62,209 bases of DNA. Source: Oscillospiraceae bacterium. Its GTDB lineage: Bacteria; Bacillota; Clostridia; Oscillospirales; Oscillospiraceae. A program made the position numbers and the translations under genes. Shown here in pieces: positions 1 through 7,714 of this stretch (position 1 is the first letter of the stretch; every line of letters begins with the position of its first letter). A model generated the notes under the pieces. The model searched no databases. It worked only from the letters and a program-made list of their open reading frames with translations, and was not told the DNA's origin. Where the stretch lies: assembly GCA_902799075.1 (NCBI GenBank), contig CADBYZ010000024.1, positions 1-62,209 of the forward strand. Reading direction: 5' to 3'.

Positions 1-296
1 GTCTCCTCCGGGGTGGAGAGGATCACGGGCGTGCAGTGCACATCGTTGGATCTGAGCATGCGCACGGCACTCTTGCCCAGAGAGTTATTGGGCACGACAG
101 AAAAGAAGGTGCTGTCGATGCCCAGGTTTGCCAGGGCGAGAGCGATGTTTGCCTCGCTCCCGCCGTAGCTTGCCTCAAAGCTGGTGGCGACCCGGATCTT
201 CTCGTAGTTCGGCGGCGTCAGGCGAAGCATGATCTCGCCGAAGGTGATAAACTTCTGCGCGGAAACTTCCGGCAGGAGAGGATTCCGGTGCTCCAT
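1..296 (-). CDS. kdgK: PfkB-family sugar kinase, probable 2-keto-3-deoxygluconate kinase (5' part only)
   Basis: Only the first 98 codons lie in the window; the gene runs off the left edge. The translation begins MEHRNPLLPEVSAQKFITFG and continues with GEIMLRLTPP and then YGGSEANIALALANLG, the N-terminal substrate-binding half of PfkB/ribokinase-fold KDG kinases. The ATP-binding C-terminal half is not visible. Its ATG lies one base after the stop codon of another PfkB kinase, so the two are co-transcribed as the distal genes of the kdu/kdg operon. The family phosphorylates 2-keto-3-deoxygluconate to KDPG, the substrate of the aldolase encoded two genes upstream. Which of the two kinases is the true KDG kinase cannot be settled here; this one has the more canonical N-terminus. 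Confidence 0.85.
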   Translation of the reverse strand, partial: MEHRNPLLPEVSAQKFITFGEIMLRLTPPNYEKIRVATSFEASYGGSEANIALALANLGIDSTFFSVVPNNSLGKSAVRMLRSNDVHCTPVILSTPEE

Positions 297-297
297 A

Positions 298-1395
298 TCA
301 GCGCTTTACGCGTGCGCCGGCGCCGCCCATGATGGCCTCGACCTCATTGACGGAAGCCATGGAGGTGTCGCCCGGTGTGGTCATGGCGAGTGCGCCGTGG
401 GCCGCGCCGTAGTTGACAGCCTTCTCGGCGTCGCCGGTGGTCATGAGGCCGTAGACAAGACCGGAAGCGAAGGAGTCGCCGCCGCCGACGCGGTCCATGA
501 TCTCCAGGCCGTTATACTCCTTGGACTGGTAGATCTCGCCGTCCGCCCAGCAGATGGCCTTCCAGTCGTTGACCGTGGCGGTCTTGACGGTGCGCAGGGT
601 GGTAGCCACGACCTTGAAGTTGGGGTAGGTCTCGGCGGCCTTGCCGATCATCTTCTTGTAGCCGTCGATGTTGAGCTCCTTGAGGTTTGCGTCGTTGCCC
701 TCGATCTCGAAGCCGAGGCAGGCGGTGAAGTCTTCCTCGTTGCCGATCATGACGTCGACATACTTGGCGACCTCGCGGTTGACCTCGCGGGCCTTGTCCA
801 GGCCGCCGATGGCGCTCCACATGGAGGGGCGGTAGTTGAGGTCGTAGGAGACGACGGTGCCGTACTTCTTGGCGGCCTTGCAGGCGGCGATAACGGTCTC
901 GCAGGCCTGCTCGGACAGGGCAGCGTAGATGCCGCCGGTGTGCAGCCAGCGCACGCCCAGCTTGCCGAAGATGTACTCAAAGTCGAAGTCGGCGGGAGTG
1001 GCCTGGGAGATGGCGGTGTTGGCACGGTCGGAGCAGCCGACGGCGCCGCGGATGCCGAAGCCGCGCTCGGTGAAGTTGATGCCGTTGCGGCAGACTCTGC
1101 CGATGCCGTCGGTCTTCTTCCAGTAGATGAGATCGGTGTTCACGCCGCCCTGCTCGATGAAGTCCTTCATGAGCTTGCCGACCTCGTTGTCGGCGAAGGC
1201 GGTGATGACGGCGGTATCCATGCCGAAGCACTTGTGCAGGCCGCGGATGACGTTATACTCGCCGCCGCCTTCCCATGCGCGGAAGGAGCGGGCGGTACGG
1301 ATACGGCCCTCGCCCGGATCGAGACGGAGCATGACCTCGCCGAGGCTGGCGGCGTCAAAACGGCATTCTTCTTTGGCACGCAGATTCAGTTCCAT
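298..1395 (-). CDS. PfkB-family carbohydrate kinase (KDG kinase-like paralogue)
   Basis: A full-length PfkB/ribokinase-fold kinase of about 365 residues. The N-terminal half has LGEVMLRLDPGEG and WEGGGEYNVIRGL, where GGGEYN replaces the usual GGSEAN substrate-contact motif. The C-terminal signature DRVGGGDSFASGLVYGL contains the catalytic aspartate and anion hole. I chose the ATG at 1395 because AGGAGG sits ten bases upstream; a TTG nine bases earlier is too close to it. It lies between KDPG aldolase and a second PfkB kinase. Inferred role: phosphorylation of 2-keto-3-deoxygluconate or a related keto-deoxy or keto sugar acid in the cytoplasm. Two adjacent kinases may split KDG and tagaturonate/fructuronate-derived substrates. 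Confidence 0.85.
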   Translation of the reverse strand: MELNLRAKEECRFDAASLGEVMLRLDPGEGRIRTARSFRAWEGGGEYNVIRGLHKCFGMDTAVITAFADNEVGKLMKDFIEQGGVNTDLIYWKKTDGIGRVCRNGINFTERGFGIRGAVGCSDRANTAISQATPADFDFEYIFGKLGVRWLHTGGIYAALSEQACETVIAACKAAKKYGTVVSYDLNYRPSMWSAIGGLDKAREVNREVAKYVDVMIGNEEDFTACLGFEIEGNDANLKELNIDGYKKMIGKAAETYPNFKVVATTLRTVKTATVNDWKAICWADGEIYQSKEYNGLEIMDRVGGGDSFASGLVYGLMTTGDAEKAVNYGAAHGALAMTTPGDTSMASVNEVEAIMGGAGARVKR

Positions 1396-1441
1396 GATAA
1401 TCAATCCTCCTAAAAATATATAACAGATGTTTTATAAGCGA

Positions 1442-2083
1442 TTACTTTCTGGCTTCTTTGACGATCTCTCTCGACTTCTTGCAGAGGTCAATGATCTCAT
1501 CCCACTTGTTGTTGTCGATGAGGTCGGCGGTGACCATGTAGCTGCCGCCGCAGGCCGCGATCACAGGGGCGGAGATATAGTCCTTGAGGTTCTTGAGGCT
1601 GATGCCGCCGGTGGGCATGACCTTGAACTGGGGGAACGGGGCGGACAGGGCCTTGATCTTGGCAAGGCCGCCGGACTGCTCGGCCGGGAAGAACTTAATA
1701 AGCTCCAGACCGAACTTGAGTGCCTGATGGTACTCGGAGGCCGTGGTGCAGCCGGGGAAGATGGGGATGTTCTTCTCCTGGGCGTAGGCAACCAGCTCGG
1801 GGTCGAAGCCCGGGGTGACGATGAAGTCGCCGCCGGCTGCGATGACAGCGTCGATGTGCGCGGTGGTGGTAACGGTGCCGGCGCCGACCAGCATGTCGGG
1901 GCAGGCTTCCTTCATGAGCTTGATGGCCTTGTCAGCGCCGGCAGCGCGGAAGGTGACCTCCGCCACGGGCACGCCGCCCGCGCACAGAGCCTTTGCAAGG
2001 CCCACCGCGTCGCGCTCGGGATGGTTGAGCTTGATAACGGGCACCACGCCGATGGCGCTGATTTTTTCGTTCATAGCATTCAT
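1442..2083 (-). CDS. eda: 2-dehydro-3-deoxyphosphogluconate (KDPG) aldolase
   Basis: A 213-residue class I aldolase of the KDPG/KHG family, of normal length. It cleaves KDPG to pyruvate and glyceraldehyde 3-phosphate, the last dedicated step of pectin uronate catabolism. Diagnostic segments are VAEVTFRAAGADKAI with the glutamate base, MLVGAGTV, VTPGFDPELV, FPGCTTASE, and LIKFFPAEQSGG, whose lysine (about residue 134) forms the Schiff base. MPTGGI supplies the phosphate-binding loop. The ATG follows GAGGAGG at good spacing. It sits in the kdu/kdg operon between the esterase-like gene and the PfkB kinases. Confidence 0.95.
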   Translation of the reverse strand: MNAMNEKISAIGVVPVIKLNHPERDAVGLAKALCAGGVPVAEVTFRAAGADKAIKLMKEACPDMLVGAGTVTTTAHIDAVIAAGGDFIVTPGFDPELVAYAQEKNIPIFPGCTTASEYHQALKFGLELIKFFPAEQSGGLAKIKALSAPFPQFKVMPTGGISLKNLKDYISAPVIAACGGSYMVTADLIDNNKWDEIIDLCKKSREIVKEARK

Positions 2084-2137
2084 TGGGGTTTTCCTCCTCG
2101 TTTTATCGTTTGGTTTCTATGATAACAGTACTATTTC

Positions 2138-2917
2138 TCAGGGGATAAAATCAAATTGCGCGTTGAGCCAGGTCCTGCACAGCTCCACCCATTTTGACGC
2201 GGCGGGATACGGCGTCTCGACCTCCTGATTGCACATGGAGATCCCATGCGCCCCGCCTGCGAACAGGTGGCACTCGTACGGAACGCCTGCCCGCTGCATG
2301 GCGGCTGTCAGGAACATCGTATTCTCCACCGGGACAGATTCATCCCCGGTGCAGTGCCAGATAAAAGTCGGCGGCATGTGCTTTGTGACCTGCTTTTCAA
2401 GGCTCAAAAGCTCTTTGAGCTTTTCATCCCCGCCGGTCACCCAGTCGATGGACTCCGGGTGTCTGAACTCTCCCGTCGTGATGACCGGGTAGCACAGCAC
2501 CATGGCGTCCGGGCGGCACTCGGCGCCCAATCCAAGATCCTCACGCTGCCAGAGTGTGGCGAGGCTCGCGGCCAGATGTCCGCCCGCCGAGAAGCCCAGC
2601 ACCGCGATGTGCTCAGGCTCGATATGCCATTCCCCTGCCCGCTGCCGGATGATGCGCACAGCCTCCGCAAGTTCCCGCAGGGGCTTGAGTCCCGCCGCGT
2701 TTTCCTTGACAGAATACTCGATCAGGAAGGTATGGTAGCCCATGGCGGCAAAGCTCAGGGCCACGGGGTCCTTCTCCCGCGGGGAGAGCCAGCGGTACGC
2801 GCCGCCCGCGCAGATGATGATCGCGGGTCTTTTTTTATGCGCGACGAGCCGATCATGGTCGTCCTGAATGTAACCTATGACCGGCGCGTCGTGCGCAGTA
2901 AAACTGCAGATGTTCAC
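2138..2917 (-). CDS. alpha/beta hydrolase, acetylesterase-like
   Basis: A 259-residue cytoplasmic alpha/beta-hydrolase-fold protein without signal peptide. An oxyanion segment IICAGGAYRWLS follows strand one, GFSAGGHLAASLAT holds the nucleophile serine (G-x-S-x-G), CTGDESVPVENT holds the acid, and GGAHGISMC the histidine. This pattern matches small carbohydrate acetylesterases (acetylxylan-esterase-like, fold 3). It probably starts at the GTG directly after the upstream stop codon (TAA-GTG), with no clear ribosome binding site, so translation is likely coupled to the reductase gene. Within a pectin operon the likely job is removing acetyl groups from imported galacturonate oligomers; that substrate is inference. 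Confidence 0.8.
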   Translation of the reverse strand: MNICSFTAHDAPVIGYIQDDHDRLVAHKKRPAIIICAGGAYRWLSPREKDPVALSFAAMGYHTFLIEYSVKENAAGLKPLRELAEAVRIIRQRAGEWHIEPEHIAVLGFSAGGHLAASLATLWQREDLGLGAECRPDAMVLCYPVITTGEFRHPESIDWVTGGDEKLKELLSLEKQVTKHMPPTFIWHCTGDESVPVENTMFLTAAMQRAGVPYECHLFAGGAHGISMCNQEVETPYPAASKWVELCRTWLNAQFDFIP

Positions 2918-3658
2918 TTACGGTTGTTTGCCAATGTAGGCAAGGATGCCGCCGTCCACATAGAGGATGTGGCCGTTGACGAAGTTGGAGGCATCGGAAG
3001 CAAGGAAGACGGCGGGGCCCATCAGGTCCTCGGCCTCGCCCCAGCGGGCAGCGGGGGTCTTGGCAATGATAAACTGGTCGAAGGGGTGGCGGCTGCCGTC
3101 AGGCTGACGCTCACGCAGCGGCGCGGTCTGGCTGGTGGCGATATAGCCGGGGCCGATGCCGTTGCACTGAATGTTGTATTCGCCGTACTCGGAGCAGATG
3201 TTGCGGGTCAGCATCTTCAGACCGCCCTTGGCGGCGGCGTAGGCGGAGACGGTCTCGCGGCCCAGCTCGCTCATCATGGAGCAGATGTTGATGATCTTGC
3301 CGTGGCCCTTCTCGACCTGGCGGAAATCCTCGGCGCTCATCTCGAGCATGGGGATGCGCTTGATAATGCCGGCGTTGTTCACAAGAATGTCGATGATGCC
3401 GACTTCTTCCTTGATCTGCGCTACGAGTGCCTTGACGGCCTCCTCGTCGCAGACATCGCAGACATAGCCGTGGGCGTCAACACCGTTGGCCTTGTAGGCC
3501 TCCAGCGCCCGGGCCTTGGAGCCCTCACTGGAGCAGTTGAAGCAGATCGTCGCGCCGGCAGCGGCAAACGCGTTGGCGATTGCCATGCCGATACCATGGG
3601 ACGCGCCGGTAACGAGGGCTACCTTGCCCTCAAGGGAGAATTTGTTCATCATGTCCAT
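2918..3658 (-). CDS. kduD: SDR-family oxidoreductase, KduD/gluconate-5-dehydrogenase-like, with an internal deletion
   Basis: A short-chain dehydrogenase/reductase of 246 residues. The Rossmann motif TGASHGIG is near the N-terminus, LVNNAGI follows, and the catalytic YAAAKGG (Tyr and Lys) and the serine of ICSMMSEL are present, as are PGYIATSQTAPLRE and the ending NGHILYVDGG. The role fits KduD: reduction of 2,5-diketo-3-deoxygluconate to KDG. The segment MSAEDFRQVEKGHGKIINIC skips about 22 residues that relatives have between the FRQV and EKGHGK blocks, including the helix with the asparagine of the N-S-Y-K tetrad, so activity is doubtful. Start chosen at MDMMNKF, with AAGGA about ten bases upstream; the longer in-frame extension runs into a palindromic repeat. 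Confidence 0.85.
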   Translation of the reverse strand: MDMMNKFSLEGKVALVTGASHGIGMAIANAFAAAGATICFNCSSEGSKARALEAYKANGVDAHGYVCDVCDEEAVKALVAQIKEEVGIIDILVNNAGIIKRIPMLEMSAEDFRQVEKGHGKIINICSMMSELGRETVSAYAAAKGGLKMLTRNICSEYGEYNIQCNGIGPGYIATSQTAPLRERQPDGSRHPFDQFIIAKTPAARWGEAEDLMGPAVFLASDASNFVNGHILYVDGGILAYIGKQP

Positions 3659-3697
3659 GTTAATCAATCCTTCCATTTTTAATATACAAACTTTTGC

Positions 3698-3780
3698 TGT
3701 CATCCTGAGCGTCAGCGAAGGATCCCGTCCCTTTTGCAAGCGTCACGGGATCCTTCGGCGCTAAGCGCCTCAGGATGACA
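3698..3780. repeat. Palindromic intergenic repeat with TGTCATCCTGAGCG termini
   Basis: An imperfect inverted repeat of about 83 bp. The left end reads TGTCATCCTGAGCG and continues CAGCGAAGGATCCCGT; the right end is its near complement, ACGGGATCCTTCGGCG then CCTCAGGATGACA. It lies between the kduI and kduD-like genes. Interspersed CATCCTGAGCG...GAAGGATC elements occur in many bacterial genomes as non-coding dispersed palindromes. In RNA it would fold into a long hairpin between two operon genes. Only one full copy is seen in this window. Confidence 0.75.
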
Positions 3781-3788
3781 TGGGGGTC

Positions 3789-4631
3789 TTATCTCAGGTT
3801 CTCGGTCGGGATATTGTCCATGTCGTCGAATTCCTGGTTCTCGCCGCCCATGGCCCAGATAAAGGTGTAGTTCGAGGTGCCGGCACCGGAATGGATCGAC
3901 CAGGAGGGAGAGATGACCGCCTGCTCGTTCTGCATGACGATGTGGCGGGTCTCCTGGCCCTGGCCCATCATGTGGAAGACCACCTGGTGCTCGGGCACTT
4001 CAAAGTACATGTAAATCTCCATACGGCGCTCGTGGGTGTGGGCAGGCATAGTGTTCCACACGCTGCCCGGCTCCAGGGCGGTCATGCCCATGGAGAGCTG
4101 GCAGGTCTTGAGGACGCTCGGATGGATGAACTGGTTGATGGTGCGCTTGTTGGAGGTCTCCATCTCGCCGACGGGGCGCTTGTTGGCGTCCGCGATCTTG
4201 AGAAGCTTCGTCTCATAGCTGCGGTGGGCCGGGGCGGAAACCATGTAGAACTTGGCCGGGCACTTTGGATCGTCGCTCTTGAAGAGGACCTCCTTCGCGC
4301 CCATGGTGATGTACAGGCAATCCTTGTAGCCGAGCTCGTATACCGTGCCGTCGACCGTGATGGAGCCCGCGCCGCCGATGTTGAAGATGCCGATCTCGCG
4401 GCGCTCGAGGAAGTAATGGGTGCCGAAGTTTGCCCAGATGTCGATGCCCTTGTCGATGGAGACGGTCTCATTGACCGGCATGCATCCGAGGGTGACCATG
4501 CGGTCGACATGGCTGTAGACGGCGACTACGGAGTCCGCCACATAGAGGTTTTCGATCAGAAATTCCTTTCTGAGCTCCTCGGTGGTGTAGCGCTTTACGT
4601 CGTTGGGACCGGTAGAATAACGGATATCCAT
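3789..4631 (-). CDS. kduI: 5-dehydro-4-deoxy-D-glucuronate isomerase
   Basis: A 280-residue protein of the usual KduI length, a double-cupin zinc isomerase that converts 5-keto-4-deoxyuronate to 2,5-diketo-3-deoxygluconate in the cytoplasm. It starts MDIRYSTGPNDVKRYTTEEL, typical for the family. The metal site is visible as PAHTHERRMEIYMYF (two His and Glu) and SWSIHSGAGTSNYTFIW (the distal His). The end MDNIPTENLR is also characteristic. The ATG follows AGGAGG. It lies second in the kdu/kdg operon after an ATPase gene and before the reductase that would use its product. Confidence 0.97.
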   Translation of the reverse strand: MDIRYSTGPNDVKRYTTEELRKEFLIENLYVADSVVAVYSHVDRMVTLGCMPVNETVSIDKGIDIWANFGTHYFLERREIGIFNIGGAGSITVDGTVYELGYKDCLYITMGAKEVLFKSDDPKCPAKFYMVSAPAHRSYETKLLKIADANKRPVGEMETSNKRTINQFIHPSVLKTCQLSMGMTALEPGSVWNTMPAHTHERRMEIYMYFEVPEHQVVFHMMGQGQETRHIVMQNEQAVISPSWSIHSGAGTSNYTFIWAMGGENQEFDDMDNIPTENLR

Positions 4632-4643
4632 AAGCTCCTCCTC

Positions 4644-5723
4644 TTACTTGATGACCATCTCGGTCTCGCCGTCGAAGAGGTAGACGCTCTCGTAGGGGAT
4701 CGAGAAGACGATGTTGCTGTCTACCTCGGGGGTGTCGTGCGGGTCGACCTTGAGGATGGCGTTCACGTTATCCATGTTGATGTAGACGTTGGTGTTGTCG
4801 CCCAGCATCTCGGTCAGCTCCACATTTGCGGGCATGACATAGGCTTCCTTGTGCTCGCCGAGCTTGATGGACTCGGGACGGAAGCCGAAGACCAGCTCCT
4901 TGCCCTCGTAGGAGGCGAGCTTTTTGCCGAGCTTGGGGGTGAGGTCGAGCTCCTTTGCGCCGACCTTGACCTTGCCGCCCTTGACCCTGGCGCGGACGAA
5001 GTTCATGGGAGGCTCGCCGATGAAGCCCGCGACGAAGACGTTTACGGGGTCGAAGTACAGCTCACGCGGGGTGCCGACCTGCTGGACATAGCCGTCCTTC
5101 ATGCAGACGATGCGGTCGGCCATGGTCATGGCCTCGGTCTGGTCATGGGTAACGTAGATGGTGGTGGCGCCGGTCTCGCGGTGGATCTGGGTGATCTCGG
5201 AGCGCATGGTGACACGCTGCTTGGCGTCAAGGTTGGACAGAGGCTCGTCCATGAGGAAGATGCCCACCTTGCGGATCAGCGCGCGGCCGATGGCGACACG
5301 TTGACGCTGGCCGCCGGACAGCGCCCTGGGCAGACGGTCCAGATAATCGGTCAGGCCGAGGATGCGGGCGGTGTTGCGCACCTTCTCGTCGATATAGTCA
5401 TCGTCCGCGCCCTGGAGCTCCAGGCCGAAGGCGATGTTGTCATAGACGCTCATCTGGGGATAGAGCGCATAGCTCTGGAAGACCATCGCCACGCCGCGCT
5501 CACGCGGGCCCTGCTCGTTGGCGCGCTTGCCGTTGATCAGGAATTCACCGTTGCTGATGTCCTCAAGACCGGCGATCATACGCAGCGTCGTCGATTTGCC
5601 GCAGCCGGAGGGGCCGACGAAGACGATAAATTCACCCTTCTCCATGTCGAGATTGAAATTGTGTACCGCGTGGTAGCCGTTCGGGTAGATCTTGTTGATG
5701 TTTTTCAGCGTTAGGTATGCCAT
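4644..5723 (-). CDS. msmX: ABC transporter ATP-binding protein, MsmX/UgpC type
   Basis: A 359-residue CUT1-type ATPase. Visible parts are Walker A GPSGCGKST (about residue 37), Q-loop VFQSYALYPQMSVYDNIAFG, signature LSGGQRQRVAIGRAL, Walker B FLMDEPLSNLDAK, the H-loop THDQTEAMTMADR, and a C-terminal TOBE/OB regulatory region. In Bacillus, MsmX energises several sugar importers. It is the first gene of the kdu/kdg operon, with no permease beside it. It is one of two such ATPases here; the raffinose-type importer at 48362-51480 has none of its own, so one of these two probably serves it. The ATG is preceded by AGGGGG. Confidence 0.93.
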   Translation of the reverse strand: MAYLTLKNINKIYPNGYHAVHNFNLDMEKGEFIVFVGPSGCGKSTTLRMIAGLEDISNGEFLINGKRANEQGPRERGVAMVFQSYALYPQMSVYDNIAFGLELQGADDDYIDEKVRNTARILGLTDYLDRLPRALSGGQRQRVAIGRALIRKVGIFLMDEPLSNLDAKQRVTMRSEITQIHRETGATTIYVTHDQTEAMTMADRIVCMKDGYVQQVGTPRELYFDPVNVFVAGFIGEPPMNFVRARVKGGKVKVGAKELDLTPKLGKKLASYEGKELVFGFRPESIKLGEHKEAYVMPANVELTEMLGDNTNVYINMDNVNAILKVDPHDTPEVDSNIVFSIPYESVYLFDGETEMVIK

Positions 5724-5812
5724 TGTTTATCCCCCTTGATCGTATAAAATACATTGATATGGACAAAACGGATAATCTTTGCTAAAATCCTTTGCGAGAG
5801 GAGTGCTTGTAT

Positions 5813-6604
5813 ATGAATGAGATCATCTATGCAGGTAAGCACCTGATTACCTTTTCAGTCTCCCGGCACGCACACAACAGCTGGGAGTTCATCTACTGCA
5901 CCGGCGGCTCCGGCCGCATCATCTTTGACGACAATGCTATTGTCTATAAGGCCGGCGATGTGGTGCTGATCCCGCCGCTCGTGTACCATCAGAACGAGAG
6001 CGAAACGGGCTTTACCAACATCCACCTGAATGTGCGCGATCCGGCGCTGAATCTCAGGCGCCCCACCGTCATCCACGACGACGGCAACCATTTTATTCTG
6101 GACGCCTTCACTGCCGCCTTCTATTACTTCGGCAGCAATCCTGGCAAGCAGACCCTGCTGCTGTCGGCCTACGCCAATCTGATCGTGAGCCTCATCTCCA
6201 ACTGCCTGAGCATGCCGGTGAGAAACCCCATCGTGGAAGAGATCGCCAAGAACATCATTCTCAGCTATCCGGATGAAAATTTTGAGCTCGACCAGTACCT
6301 GCGCACGCTGCCTTTCAACTACGACTATCTGCGCAAGCTCTTTAAAAGTGAGGCCGGAGTGACGCCGCACCAGTTCCTGTCAGACACACGCCTGCAGGCC
6401 GCGGCCGAACGCCTGAGCTTTACGGAGGGGCGGCAGGTGAACATATCAGAGATCGCACACCTGTGCGGCTTTCGGGAGCCGCTGTATTTCTCCAAGATCT
6501 TTCGGAAGAAATACGGCATGTCCCCTTCCCAGTATCAGCGCAGCCAGCGGGAAAACGCCTCCGTGCCGGACGGTGAAAGCCTCAAGATCAGGCCAGACGC
6601 TTGA
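5813..6604 (+). CDS. AraC-family transcriptional regulator (pectin operon candidate)
   Basis: A 263-residue regulator with an N-terminal cupin sensor (FIYCTGGSGRIIFDDN, then KAGDVVLIPPLVYHQNE) and a C-terminal AraC DNA-binding domain with two helix-turn-helices (FNYDYLRKLFKSEAGVTPHQ and SEIAHLCGFREPLYFSKIFR, ending KKYGMSPSQYQR). I chose the ATG at 5813, eight bases after GAGAGGAG, rather than an in-frame upstream codon. It is divergent from the kdu/kdg operon with only about 90 bp between them. That layout suggests it senses a pectin breakdown product and controls both operons; the ligand is unknown. Its 3' end overlaps the convergent GH105 gene by 17 bp. Confidence 0.92.
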   Translation: MNEIIYAGKHLITFSVSRHAHNSWEFIYCTGGSGRIIFDDNAIVYKAGDVVLIPPLVYHQNESETGFTNIHLNVRDPALNLRRPTVIHDDGNHFILDAFTAAFYYFGSNPGKQTLLLSAYANLIVSLISNCLSMPVRNPIVEEIAKNIILSYPDENFELDQYLRTLPFNYDYLRKLFKSEAGVTPHQFLSDTRLQAAAERLSFTEGRQVNISEIAHLCGFREPLYFSKIFRKKYGMSPSQYQRSQRENASVPDGESLKIRPDA

Positions 6605-7712
6605 TCTCGGTGTAGCAGAGCACGAAGGGCGCCACGCCCTTGGCGTCGTTTTCCACCACGGGCTCGGAGATGTAATACTCGTAGGAGCCGTCACGGCGGC
6701 GGTTGTCCTCCGGGCCGAGGCCCGCGACGAGGCAGATGCCGCCCAGGTTCAGTTCGCCGTCCGTGAAGGACAGATATTTATCCACTATGCCGCGGAAGGT
6801 CTTCTCGCCTTTTGCGGCATATTCTTTGTCCAGAATACCGAGACGCGCGCCCTTGAGCATGGCGTAGGCCAGCATGCTGCTGCCGCTGGTCTCGAGGTAG
6901 TTGCCCTCGCGGCCGCTCTGATCGGGCACCTGCCAGTACATGCCGGTAGCTTCATCGGCGTAGGCGGCGGCGCCTTCCATGAGCTCTTTGAAGATCCCGC
7001 ACAGGCGGGCGTGGGCATCACCCTCGGGGATGATCTCGCACAGGTCGGCCAAAGCGACGGCAAACCAGCCGATGCTTCTCAGCCAGAAGTTCTGCGAAAG
7101 GCCGGTCTCCTTGTCCGCCCAGAAGGCAGCGCGGCTGGCGTCATAGCCGTGGTAGCAGAGCTTTTTGTTCTCATCGAACATGTGGCGGCGGACATTCTCG
7201 ATCTGGGAGAGCATGTCGCTGTAGTCGCCGTCACCGAAGTTTTTCTGATACAGGGCATAGAAGGGCTGGGCCATGTACAGGCCATCCAGCCACACCTGGT
7301 TGGGGTAAATGGCCTTGTGCCAGAAGTTGCCCTCGAAGGTGCGCGGCTGCTCCCGGATCTGCTGATACAGGGTCTCGGCAGCCTTCTTGTATTTTTCTTT
7401 ACCGGTCTTCGCGTACAGCGTAAAGAGGACGCGGCCTTCATTGATGTCGTCAAGGTTATACTTGGAGCGGTCATAGGTCTTGATGGACCCGTCCTCCAGG
7501 ACAAACCAGTCGATAAAGCTCTCGGCAAAATCGAAGTAGCGCTTGTCTCCGGTGATATCGCTCATGGCGAGCAGGGCCGTGATCATGCAGCCGTCGATAT
7601 AGTTCCAGCTCGCGGGCTTGCCCTCGCGCACGCTCTCAATGTTCCAGGCTGTGCAGGACGGAGAAGACTTTTCGATCAGACTCAGGACATACGCGTCAAT
7701 TTTCTCGTACAT
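6588..7712 (-). CDS. GH105 unsaturated rhamnogalacturonyl/galacturonyl hydrolase
   Basis: A 374-residue alpha6/alpha6-barrel enzyme matching the YteR/YesR family in length. It hydrates the 4,5-double bond of unsaturated galacturonate at the non-reducing end of lyase products, releasing the sugar that becomes 5-keto-4-deoxyuronate. Key stretches are NLDDINEGRVLF, PNQVWLDGLYMAQPFYALY, with the catalytic aspartate in WLDG, FWLRSIGWFAVAL and ETSGSSMLAYAMLKGA. No signal peptide, so it acts in the cytoplasm and feeds KduI directly. The ATG at 7712 follows GAGG by seven bases; a TTG two codons earlier is the alternative. Last gene of the importer operon. Confidence 0.93.
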   Translation of the reverse strand: MYEKIDAYVLSLIEKSSPSCTAWNIESVREGKPASWNYIDGCMITALLAMSDITGDKRYFDFAESFIDWFVLEDGSIKTYDRSKYNLDDINEGRVLFTLYAKTGKEKYKKAAETLYQQIREQPRTFEGNFWHKAIYPNQVWLDGLYMAQPFYALYQKNFGDGDYSDMLSQIENVRRHMFDENKKLCYHGYDASRAAFWADKETGLSQNFWLRSIGWFAVALADLCEIIPEGDAHARLCGIFKELMEGAAAYADEATGMYWQVPDQSGREGNYLETSGSSMLAYAMLKGARLGILDKEYAAKGEKTFRGIVDKYLSFTDGELNLGGICLVAGLGPEDNRRRDGSYEYYISEPVVENDAKGVAPFVLCYTEIKRLA

Positions 7713-7714
7713 GT

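Noticed and set aside
3659..3739. N-terminal extension of the KduD-like protein
   Set aside because: The extension is encoded by the palindromic repeat and A/T-rich leader and has no family match.
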